A stretch of 62,064 bases of DNA from Oscillospiraceae bacterium (GTDB lineage: Bacteria > Bacillota_A > Clostridia > Oscillospirales > Oscillospiraceae): the NCBI GenBank assembly GCA_017456105.1, contig JAFTKA010000004.1:1-62064 (forward strand). The letters are read 5' to 3'. The notes under the pieces are model-generated. The model did not search any database. It saw nothing but the letters and a program-made list of their open reading frames with translations, and was not told the origin of the DNA. Positions 50,445 through 57,631 of this stretch are shown here, in pieces (the first letter of the stretch is position 1; each line of letters starts with the position of its first letter). A program made the translations under genes and the position numbers.

Positions 50445-50610
50445 AATAATCCTCCAAATAACGAAATAATCCGAACCCTTCTCCTGCTGAGATAACGTTC
50501 GGATTATTCTTCTTGGGCACGCGTGTTCTTACAGGATTTGGGGGAAAGTTCAACAATACCAACGGTTTTTGCAGTCGAATAACAGTGCTTATCCCACCTA
50601 TACGGTACAT
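50437..50610 (-). CDS. Conserved short ORF (copy B), 57 residues
   Basis: ATG at 50610, stop 50439-50437. It holds the segment TVIRLQKPLVLLNFPPNPVR also seen at 46411-46479, then VPKKNNPNVISAGEGFGLF. The 3' part contains a hairpin (AATCCGAAC / GTTCGGATT). It ends overlapping DUF6061. No obvious ribosome site precedes the ATG, so it may be a leader peptide or a repeat-borne frame rather than a functional protein. Confidence 0.45.
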   Translation of the reverse strand: MYRIGGISTVIRLQKPLVLLNFPPNPVRTRVPKKNNPNVISAGEGFGLFRYLEDYYG

Positions 50611-50675
50611 ATTACCGTTTTAACCATCCTTATCTAAACAATCCGGCCTTTCTATTCTTGCACATCCCTACTTCT

Positions 50676-52091
50676 TTAGACTACGCTGGCCTCGTTGATA
50701 AGGATCAACTGATCGTTTTCGGAATTCAGTTTTACTAATCTTTCAGTAAAACCACTCTTGGAGAACAAACCGTAGAGAACAGTGTATCCCTTGAATGCAG
50801 AGCTGATTTCCGTCGAGCTTTCAACCTTACGTCTTAAATCGAAATACACATCCGCATCAACAGGAGATTTGTGGTATTTGCACTCGCCGACAAACAGGAG
50901 CTTATGCGTCGCATCTACTGCCATAACATCAATCTCTGTATTACCGTCCAAATCGTTCAGCCAGTAGGCACCTATTTTAGAGGGAGTGAATGCAATAGCC
51001 CCGTTGGCACAAAGGCGTGCAAAGATGTTTTTGCACACATCCTCGTAGGTAAAGGCAACAAACTGTTCAATGAAGTCCTTGTTAAGCTCTTCAAGAACGA
51101 TTTGAGTGTTATCCAGTTCAAGCTCACCCTTGTAAGGATATACATACCGAAACCAAAAGCGGAGGAAATTGTCCGAAATAAAGTATAGCCCTTTTCTGGA
51201 TTTCTCCGCATTCTTCTCCGTGATCGGAACGCGTTTCTCCACATACCCAAGCTCGGTTAGTGTCTTCAGATAGGGTGTCAAAGCAGAGGTGTCTAAACCA
51301 AGTGCACCTGCGATTGCACCAAGCTTATGCTTTCCGTCTGCGATTACCTTGATAATGGAAAAGTAGTTAAGAGGAACCTGAACTTCGTCCATTAGAAGGA
51401 AATTGGGTTCTTCATAGAGAAATCCATTCTTTGAAAGCACGGTGCATTCAATTTGCGCATACAGAGAATCGATACCGGTAAAAAACTCCATATACTTGGG
51501 CACACCGCCGGTAACGGCATATTGTTCAACGGAATCTGTAAAGGAAAGTTTCTGATTATCCATTACTGTGCTAAAGGAAAGTGGAGCCAATCGAATCTGT
51601 GCGGTACGACGACCATACAAGGGACTTTCGTAGGACAATGCATGCTTTTTCATCATGCTGATCAGGGAGCCACAAAGAATCAGCATTACATTCTGATCCT
51701 TCAATATTTCATCCCATGCATTTTGGAGAATAGACGGAAATGCTGGATTAGTTTTAACAAGATAAGGGAACTCGTCAATAACCACAACTTTTTTCTCTCC
51801 GGGTTTATAATCTGCTACTGTTTGAAAAAGATCCAACCAGTCAGAAAAGGTTACCTTTTGAAGAATAGGGTTTTTCGTTGTTCTTGCAATTACACCTGCA
51901 AACCGCTTCATACTCTGTGTTTCTACCTCTTTTGTAGCAAGAAAATAAAATGCGGTTTTCTTCTTGATGAATTCCTTTATCAAGGTGGTTTTGCCAACAC
52001 GCCGACGACCGTAAATTACAACGAAACCGCCATCTCGAGCATACTCTCTCTCCAGATCATTCATTTCTTGTTCTCTGCCTATGAATTTCAT
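50676..52091 (-). CDS. AAA ATPase with C-terminal DUF234 (nuclease-like) domain
   Basis: A 471-residue protein. Walker A GRRRVGKTTLIKEF near residue 30; Walker B KKVVVIDEFPYL near 105; sensor-type LILCGSLISMM. The mid part has a winged helix (LGAIAGALGLDTSALTPYLKTLTELGYVEKR, about 275-305). The C-terminal DUF234 domain shows a restriction-endonuclease-like EIDVMAVD ... FVGECKYHKS arrangement. Such archaeal-type ATPases are common accessory genes, linked to toxin or defence roles without proof. ATG 52091 is 8 bp after GGAGG. Confidence 0.88.
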   Translation of the reverse strand: MKFIGREQEMNDLEREYARDGGFVVIYGRRRVGKTTLIKEFIKKKTAFYFLATKEVETQSMKRFAGVIARTTKNPILQKVTFSDWLDLFQTVADYKPGEKKVVVIDEFPYLVKTNPAFPSILQNAWDEILKDQNVMLILCGSLISMMKKHALSYESPLYGRRTAQIRLAPLSFSTVMDNQKLSFTDSVEQYAVTGGVPKYMEFFTGIDSLYAQIECTVLSKNGFLYEEPNFLLMDEVQVPLNYFSIIKVIADGKHKLGAIAGALGLDTSALTPYLKTLTELGYVEKRVPITEKNAEKSRKGLYFISDNFLRFWFRYVYPYKGELELDNTQIVLEELNKDFIEQFVAFTYEDVCKNIFARLCANGAIAFTPSKIGAYWLNDLDGNTEIDVMAVDATHKLLFVGECKYHKSPVDADVYFDLRRKVESSTEISSAFKGYTVLYGLFSKSGFTERLVKLNSENDQLILINEASVV

Positions 52092-52261
52092 ATTAAGCAC
52101 CTCCGAATTATCATAATACAGATTATCATAATCTAAATTATATTATAGCAGAGGTTTTGAAGAAGTCAATCGTTTTTTAGGGTATAGTGCATTTGCGTGT
52201 TATGATTTCCTCGAGAACTGCATCTAAACAATATTCAGCAGTCTCAGAGAAGGAGTAAAAT

Positions 52262-53434
52262 ATGAAAAACACTTATACCTCAGAACAGAAACAGACCCTG
52301 ATTAGGCAATATCTATCCAACCAAGTGCCAGTTAATAAGTTGCTTGCTTCTGCCGGTGTCCCACGGAGTACATTTTACGGTTGGCTGCGTGCATACCAGG
52401 AAACTCGGCAAGCAGAAAATCGGAAAACAATAGATCCCCGAAATTTTCGTGTTTTGGAGACCAAAGTAGAACGATTAGAGGGTATTGTTGAAATCCTGCA
52501 AAAGAGCCCCTGCTCGGTGCAATCCCCACTACAGGACAGGCTATCTTATGCGGAACAAATTTATAGCCAATACAGTATTCATATGATTTGTGAGGCACTA
52601 TCCATCGATAGGGGTACATTTTACAATCATGTACTTCGCAACAAAAGGGATAACGCATGGTATGCAAAGCGGCGGGAGGAATTACGGCTCCGTATTCAGG
52701 AGGTATTCGATGAAAACAGGCAAGTATTTGGCGCACCTAAAATCACAGCGGTTCTCCGAAGAGAAGGGGTGCGAGTCAGCGAAAAAATGGTTAGTCAGCT
52801 AATGCACGAGATGGGGATACAAAGCATACGGCAGTCTGCAAAAGCAATGTATGACGAGGAGCACAAGAAGATCAAAAACCATCTGAATCAGAAGTTCGAT
52901 ACCAGCAAACCAAATGAGGTATGGGTCGGTGATGTTACATATTTCAAACTGGAAAACCACGCATATTACATCAGTGTGATCATCGACCTCTTCTCCAGAA
53001 TGGTAATTGCCCACCGGATTGGAAAAACAAACAGCACACAGCTGGTAAAATCGACCTTTAAGCAAGCTTATGCATTGCGTCAGCCGCCAGAGGGCTTGAT
53101 CTTTCATACAGACCGAGGCAGCAATTACTTAGCAAATGCCATGCAGAATTATTTGCAGTCAGTTAAGGTAACGCACTCTTTTTCAAGAGTTCACACACCT
53201 TATGATAATTCTGTCGTGGAATCATTCTTTGCATCTATGAAGAAGGAGGAATTATACAGAACAAAATACCGTTCGGAGGCAGAATTCCGAACGGCAGTAG
53301 ATGAATATATCCTTTTCTATAACAATAAGCGGCCGCACGGAAATGCACAATATAAAACACCACTTGAAAAAGAAGAGGAATATCTGAGATCGAATAACGA
53401 CGGTGCGAATGTATCAGACAATAGGGGTTCATAA
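52262..53434 (+). mobile_element. IS3-family transposase, OrfA and OrfB in one frame
   Basis: A 390-residue DDE transposase. The N-terminal HTH (LLASAGVPRSTFYGWL) and leucine-rich coil correspond to OrfA; OrfB follows with a YSIHMICEALSIDRGTFYNH helix and the catalytic residues in WVGDVTYFK (D), IFHTDRGSNY (D) and VVESFFASMKKE (E), ending in the YNNKRPHG motif. Most IS3 elements need a -1 frameshift between OrfA and OrfB; here one continuous frame exists. I could not find terminal inverted repeats, so the element ends are undefined and it may be immobile or of a divergent group. Confidence 0.88.
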
Positions 53435-53545
53435 ATCGTAAATTTTGCGATTTGGTATTTCGGATTTTCCGTTTTGTGTTTTTGTGTCCGAATGAAGTTA
53501 TTTATCTGCAAAGCGAAAAGTTGTTGCAGCAGTAAGTAAAAACAA

Positions 53546-53597
53546 GAAGACACTATTATCATCCGAACACCAGAGTTCGTAAGATAATAGTGTCTTC
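53546..53597 (-). terminator. Terminator of tRNA-Arg
   Basis: Perfect 15-bp outer stem GAAGACACTATTATC / GATAATAGTGTCTTC enclosing a smaller CGAAC / GTTCG hairpin, followed on the minus strand by TTGTTTTT. Confidence 0.82.
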
Positions 53598-53601
53598 ATT
53601 A

Positions 53602-53677
53602 TGGTACACCGGAAGGGACTCGAACCCCCAACCCTCGGAACCGGAATCCGATGCTCTATCCATTGAGCCACCGGTGC
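53602..53677 (-). tRNA. tRNA-Arg (CCG anticodon)
   Basis: 76 nt with encoded CCA. Acceptor GCACCGG / CCGGTGT (G-U first pair), anticodon stem TCGGA / TCCGA with loop TTCCGGT giving CCG, T-arm GGGGGTTCGAGTCCCTT. Its 3' end carries the 20-bp direct repeat found at 46245, marking a probable integration site. Confidence 0.93.
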
Positions 53678-53772
53678 GTTTTTGCCAAGCTATTATAACA
53701 ACCTTTCTAGGTTTTGTAAAGAGGTCAGGGGAAATTTTTTCTTCCCTTTTCCGCCATAATTTCAGAAAATAG

Positions 53773-53801
53773 TTGTTTTGACGGCAAAACTGTGCTATAC
53801 T
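53773..53801 (+). promoter_or_regulatory. Promoter of the DivIVA-like gene
   Basis: TTGTTT (53773-53778), 17 bp, TATACT (53796-53801). Confidence 0.55.
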
Positions 53802-53833
53802 CCTACTATATTCTTGAACAGGAGGAATCTGTT

Positions 53834-54304
53834 ATGGCTCCCGTACAGCATTTCCGTTCCGCATTTCATGGCTTTAACCGTAAGGACGTTGTCCAGTATG
53901 TTGAATATTTGAACCATCAGCACAAATCTCAGATCGACCAGCTGAATAACCAGCTGCAGATCGCTCAAGAGCAGTCCGATTCTGCCCTGCAGGCTCAGCT
54001 TGCGGAAGCCCTGGCCCGTTGTGAGGCCTTGGAGCAGCAGCTGGCGGAGCAAACTCCCCAGTGTGAAAACGCAGAGCTGGAGACCTATCGCCGGGCTGAG
54101 GCCGCTGAGCGGCGTGCTATGGATCGTGCCAATCAGATCTACACCCAAGCCAGTGCCGTCCTTGCCGACGCCACCGTGCAGGCTGAGACCGCCGTTGCCC
54201 AAATGGGTGTGATGGCCGATCAGCTGTCCCGTCAGCTACAGGACACCAAGGAGAATTTCCAGCAGGCTATGGCCACCCTGAACGCCATTCGTCCCGAAGA
54301 ATAA
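53834..54304 (+). CDS. DivIVA-domain coiled-coil protein
   Basis: A 156-residue protein. The N-terminal FRSAFHGFNRKDVVQYVEYL is the DivIVA/GpsB membrane-binding motif. About 35-150 is coiled coil rich in Gln, Ala and Glu. It probably marks poles or septa and recruits partners. AGGAGG precedes ATG 53834. Monocistronic between a promoter and a UUCG-loop terminator. Confidence 0.85.
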   Translation: MAPVQHFRSAFHGFNRKDVVQYVEYLNHQHKSQIDQLNNQLQIAQEQSDSALQAQLAEALARCEALEQQLAEQTPQCENAELETYRRAEAAERRAMDRANQIYTQASAVLADATVQAETAVAQMGVMADQLSRQLQDTKENFQQAMATLNAIRPEE

Positions 54305-54308
54305 TTTT

Positions 54309-54338
54309 AAGGGGAAAGCTTCGGCTTTCCCCTTTTTT
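54309..54338 (+). terminator. Terminator
   Basis: 11-bp stem AAGGGGAAAGC / GCTTTCCCCTT with a TTCG tetraloop and TTTTTT. Confidence 0.9.
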
Positions 54339-54348
54339 ATGAGGTATT

Positions 54349-55326
54349 ATGAAGATTTATTATCCTGATTATTATCCCAGCTTCCAATGTCTGGCCGCCG
54401 CCTGCCCCGACAGCTGCTGCCACGAATGGGAGGTGGACATCGACGAGGAAACCGCCGCCCGTTACCGCTCCCTGCCGGGAGAGCTGGGCGATGCCCTACG
54501 GCAGGTGCTGAAGGACACCCCGGAGGGTACGTCTATGGCAATCGTTGACCGCCGCTGCCCCATGTGGCGGCAGGACGGACTTTGCCGGATCCAGGCGGAA
54601 CTGGGCCACCAGGCCCTCTGCAAAACCTGCCGGGAATTCCCTCGGATCAGCCACGATTACGGCACATTCACCGAGTATGACCTGGAGCTTTCCTGCCCGG
54701 AGGCCGCCCGGCTGATCCTGAGCTGGGACGGCACTCTAGTGGAAACCACCCAACCCGGTGGCAGCGAGCCGGAATACGATGAATCGGATATGGCCTTTCT
54801 TTTGGAAAGCCGAAAAACAGCCCTCAACTACCTGAACGAAACCAATGACAGCCCCGCCCATATACTTGCCAAGCTCCTGACCTATGGTGAAGCCCTGCAG
54901 GAACAATGGGACGGAGGCAAAAACGCCAGCTTCCCAAAAGCCGTTTCCCTTTCCCGGACGCCTGCCTCCCCCACTCCCCTTTTTGCCTATTTCTCCGGTC
55001 TGGAGATCCTGACGGAAGAATGGAAAGCCCTTTTGCAATCCCCGCCTAAAGCTACCAGACTGCCCATAGAAACCAAGGCTCTGCTCCGCTACTTTATCTC
55101 CCGCCATTGGCTGCAAGCCATTTCGGACTTCGACCTTCTTGGCAGAACTTGCTTCTGCGTGGCCGCCTGTATTCTGATCGGCAGTCTGTGTGCTCCCATA
55201 GAGCGAGCCGCACAGCTGTTCTCCAAGGAGATCGAAAACAACATAGAAAACCTCTACGCATTTCTAGACGGCACATACACAGAACCCGCCCTGTCCGTGG
55301 ACAGCTTGCGAAATTTCATATCGTAA
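54349..55326 (+). CDS. FliB-like (flagellin lysine-N-methylase family) protein
   Basis: A 325-residue protein. FliB hallmarks: the N-terminal FQCLAAACPDSCCHEWEVDID cysteine motif (shortened), then RRCPMWRQDGLCRIQAELG and ALCKTCREFPRI, which together could ligate an Fe-S cluster. The C-terminal half is helical. Salmonella FliB methylates flagellin, but homologues are widespread in non-motile Clostridia and no flagellar gene occurs here, so the substrate is unknown. Confidence 0.85.
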   Translation: MKIYYPDYYPSFQCLAAACPDSCCHEWEVDIDEETAARYRSLPGELGDALRQVLKDTPEGTSMAIVDRRCPMWRQDGLCRIQAELGHQALCKTCREFPRISHDYGTFTEYDLELSCPEAARLILSWDGTLVETTQPGGSEPEYDESDMAFLLESRKTALNYLNETNDSPAHILAKLLTYGEALQEQWDGGKNASFPKAVSLSRTPASPTPLFAYFSGLEILTEEWKALLQSPPKATRLPIETKALLRYFISRHWLQAISDFDLLGRTCFCVAACILIGSLCAPIERAAQLFSKEIENNIENLYAFLDGTYTEPALSVDSLRNFIS

Positions 55327-55374
55327 TTCACAACTTTTTCCCCAAAAAACGGGAATTTTTGGCAGATTTTAGTC

Positions 55375-55430
55375 TTGCCAACGCACCCGGATAGTGGTAT
55401 TATCATACCGGCTATGGCTACCATAGCCGG
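55375..55430 (+). promoter_or_regulatory. Antiporter promoter with start-site palindrome
   Basis: TTGCCA (55375-55380), 17 bp, TATTAT (55398-55403). Beginning near the expected start is CCGGCTATGG-CTA-CCATAGCCGG (55408-55430), a perfect 10-bp hairpin or operator. Confidence 0.6.
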
Positions 55431-55461
55431 TTATCACTTTTTCGTAAAGAAGGCTTTTATT

Positions 55462-56751
55462 ATGCAAATCAGTTTGATCGTCCTGGCTTTGGCCATTATC
55501 GGCGGCCTGATGATGTCCCGCCTGACAAAGCTTCTGAAGCTCCCGGCAGTAACCGCTTACTTGCTTGCCGGCCTGTTGCTGGGTCCCTTTGCCATCGGTG
55601 CTTTGAAAGTACCGGGACTGGGCTTTAACTCCCTGGAGCAGGTGGAGTCTTTGAGCGTTCTAACCCAGATCGCATTGGGCTTTATCGCCTTTACCATCGG
55701 CAACGAATTCCGCCTGACCCAGCTGAAGACTTTTGGCTCAAAGGCCATCACCATCGGCATTCTGCAGGCGGTGATCACTACCTTGTTGGTGGACGTGGTT
55801 CTGATCGCTCTGCACTTTATGTTCCCTCAGTTCCTGTCCTTGTCCTCTGCCATCACTTTGGGTGCAATTGCCGCAGCAACCGCCCCGGCTGCCACGCTGA
55901 TGGTCGTCCGGCAGTACAAGGCCGACGGCCCGCTGACCAAGCTGCTTTTGTTGGTTGTTGCTATTGACGATGCGGTGGGTCTGCTGCTTTTTGCTCTGTC
56001 TTTTGGCATCGCAAACGCCCTGTCCAGCGGAGCTATTGACCTGATTTCCGTGCTGGCAGAACCCATGCTGGAGGTGGTCCTGTCCCTGATTCTGGGCGGT
56101 GTCATGGGCGTTTTGCTGAACCTGGTGGAGAAGTTCTTCCACTCCCGCAGTAAGCGTATGGCCGTGTCCGTAGCCTTTGTGCTGCTGACCGTAGGCCTGT
56201 CCTCTTTGAAATTCCAGATCGGCCCGGTGCATATCGGCTTTTCCCTGCTGCTGGTGTGTATGATGACCGGCACCGTTTTCTGCAACATCTGTTCCACCTC
56301 TGAAGAGCTGATGGACCGTGTGGACCGCTGGACCGTTCCGTTTAATATTTTGTTTTTTGTGCTGTCCGGTGCAGAATTGGATCTGAATATCCTGACCAAT
56401 CCCGCAACCCTGATCGTGGGCGTTATCTATATTATTGCCCGGTCCGCCGGTAAACTTCTGGGCTCGTCCAGCAGCTGTGCCCTGACCAAATGCACCAAAA
56501 CCGTCCGGGACAACCTGGGCATCACCCTGCTTCCTCAGGCCGGTGTGGCCTTGGGCATGGCCATGACCGCCTCTGCCCTGCCCGGCGGCGATGTGGTCAG
56601 AAATGTGGTGCTGTTTGCGGTGCTTGTCTATGAGCTGGTAGGCCCTGCCATGACCAAGCGAGCCCTGATGAAAGCCGGCGAAATCAACCCGGAAGGCCGC
56701 ACCAGTGCCCGTACCCACAACGCACCCAAAGGCCATCACCATTCCTTATAA
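55462..56751 (+). CDS. CPA2-family cation:proton antiporter
   Basis: A 429-residue membrane protein with 12-13 helices. It starts ISLIVLALAIIGGLMMSRLTKLLKLPAVTAYLLAGLLLGP (opening only of a typical CPA2 first helix pair). The ion site is AIDDAVGLLL near residue 170; the Asp pair predicts an electrogenic exchanger. The C-terminus is short, without a TrkA-N domain. ATG 55462 has a weak AGAAGG site. Confidence 0.9.
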   Translation: MQISLIVLALAIIGGLMMSRLTKLLKLPAVTAYLLAGLLLGPFAIGALKVPGLGFNSLEQVESLSVLTQIALGFIAFTIGNEFRLTQLKTFGSKAITIGILQAVITTLLVDVVLIALHFMFPQFLSLSSAITLGAIAAATAPAATLMVVRQYKADGPLTKLLLLVVAIDDAVGLLLFALSFGIANALSSGAIDLISVLAEPMLEVVLSLILGGVMGVLLNLVEKFFHSRSKRMAVSVAFVLLTVGLSSLKFQIGPVHIGFSLLLVCMMTGTVFCNICSTSEELMDRVDRWTVPFNILFFVLSGAELDLNILTNPATLIVGVIYIIARSAGKLLGSSSSCALTKCTKTVRDNLGITLLPQAGVALGMAMTASALPGGDVVRNVVLFAVLVYELVGPAMTKRALMKAGEINPEGRTSARTHNAPKGHHHSL

Positions 56752-56758
56752 GTGCCCT

Positions 56759-56788
56759 AAAACGCCCCCTCTCCCGAGGGGGTGTTTT
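56759..56788 (+). terminator. Antiporter terminator
   Basis: 13-bp stem AAAACGCCCCCTC / GAGGGGGTGTTTT (one G-U pair). Confidence 0.82.
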
Positions 56789-57020
56789 CCATCTTCGATA
56801 GAGATCGTAGGGCGGGGGTTTACTCCCGCCGCAAAGGATTCGTCCTCCGTAGGGGCGATTCACGAATCGCCCGCCCTTGGCTGCCTCAAGATGACATGGC
56901 TTTCATCTCGTAGGAAGCGGATATATCCGCTCCGCATCGGAACGCATATATGCGTTCCCTACGAATTCTGTCGATAGCACACGTAGGGGGACGGCCCCTC
57001 ACCGTCCCCTACATAGACAA
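56789..57020. repeat. Cluster of four CGTAGG palindromic repeats
   Basis: Four different units, each opening CGTAGG: CGTAGGGCGGGGG...; CGTAGGGGCGATTCACGAAT (56848 on); CGTAGGAAGCGGATATATCC with GGAACGCATATATGCGTTCC; and CGTAGGGGGACGG...CCGTCCCCTACA. No gene is present. The second unit recurs at 36055 and 61632. Confidence 0.75.
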
Positions 57021-57024
57021 GTTA

Positions 57025-57054
57025 AAAGCCCGGTGCTTATTCGCACCGGGCTTT
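57025..57054 (-). terminator. Terminator of the LRR/lipoprotein operon
   Basis: 12-bp stem AAAGCCCGGTGC / GCACCGGGCTTT (57025-57036 / 57043-57054). Confidence 0.82.
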
Positions 57055-57060
57055 CTTGCC

Positions 57061-57534
57061 TTAATCCCAGTTATCATCTGGAAGTTCTATACCATAGTCA
57101 GGAATAGCATTCCCTTCGTTTTTCGGGGTTGTTGTAGCGGTATTGTCAGTCGGAGTTATTGCTGGCTCTGTGGCTAATGTGCCATCATTTTCACCTGCCG
57201 GAATCGTTTCTGTAGAACCATCAGTCGATTTCTCCGGAGACTCCGTGTCTGGTGCAGAATCTTCGGTAGTAGATTTATCATCCGGCGTTGTGCTGCCGTT
57301 TGGCTTCGTGTTGTTTTGCGTTTTTTCTTCGGCAGCCATAATAGATGTCGTTCCGGTTGTTCCCACCGGATCAGTAGTCATATCACCGACTGCCCCATTG
57401 CCATTTCCCTCGGCTTTATTGGAATCTGTTTTTTTAGCACAACCAGCCAAAAGAAAAAACAGGACAAGTACATATACAACAACTCTAATTGTACCTTTAT
57501 TACCAGTTATGGTCAGGGAGTTCAATACCTCCAC
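57061..57534 (-). CDS. Low-complexity lipoprotein ending in GIELPDDNWD
   Basis: 157 residues if GTG 57534 is the start. A hydrophobic segment ends in lipobox LLAGC (Cys about 32). The mature part is Thr/Ser/Pro/Asp/Glu-rich and probably unfolded, as for a surface stalk. The last residues, GIELPDDNWD, nearly repeat the end of the 39-residue peptide encoded just upstream. Start uncertain: GTG 57534 is close to GGAGG and TTG 57525 is an alternative. It overlaps the peptide gene by 35 bp in another frame. Confidence 0.68.
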   Translation of the reverse strand: MEVLNSLTITGNKGTIRVVVYVLVLFFLLAGCAKKTDSNKAEGNGNGAVGDMTTDPVGTTGTTSIMAAEEKTQNNTKPNGSTTPDDKSTTEDSAPDTESPEKSTDGSTETIPAGENDGTLATEPAITPTDNTATTTPKNEGNAIPDYGIELPDDNWD

Positions 57535-57619
57535 CCCCTCCGCTGATGGTAATAATGTCCTCTATTTCAAAATAGATAACATCCATAACCGGAGGCTCAT
57601 AAGATTTCATTTCACCCAT
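57500..57619 (-). CDS. 39-residue peptide gene with C-terminal GIELPDHNW
   Basis: ATG 57619 follows AAGGAGATGAAATT, a very good ribosome site, 12 bp after the stop of the LRR gene. The peptide begins MGEMKSYEPPVMDVIYFEIE, has a Gly5 run and ends GIELPDHNW. The acidic/hydrophobic leader followed by a Gly linker and short tail resembles small clostridial peptides of unknown function and, superficially, peptide precursors. No modifying enzyme is adjacent. The tail is shared with the next gene's C-terminus. Confidence 0.62.
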   Translation of the reverse strand: MGEMKSYEPPVMDVIYFEIEDIITISGGGGGIELPDHNW

Positions 57620-57631
57620 AATTTCATCTCC

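Noticed and set aside
52142..53545. Terminal inverted repeats of the IS3 element
   Set aside because: I compared the 120 bp before the transposase with the 110 bp after it and found no convincing TG...CA inverted ends; the hairpin at 53546 is better explained as the tRNA-Arg terminator.
46245..53622. A prophage or conjugative element
   Set aside because: No integrase, capsid, portal, relaxase or lysis gene is present; only one IS3-type transposase.
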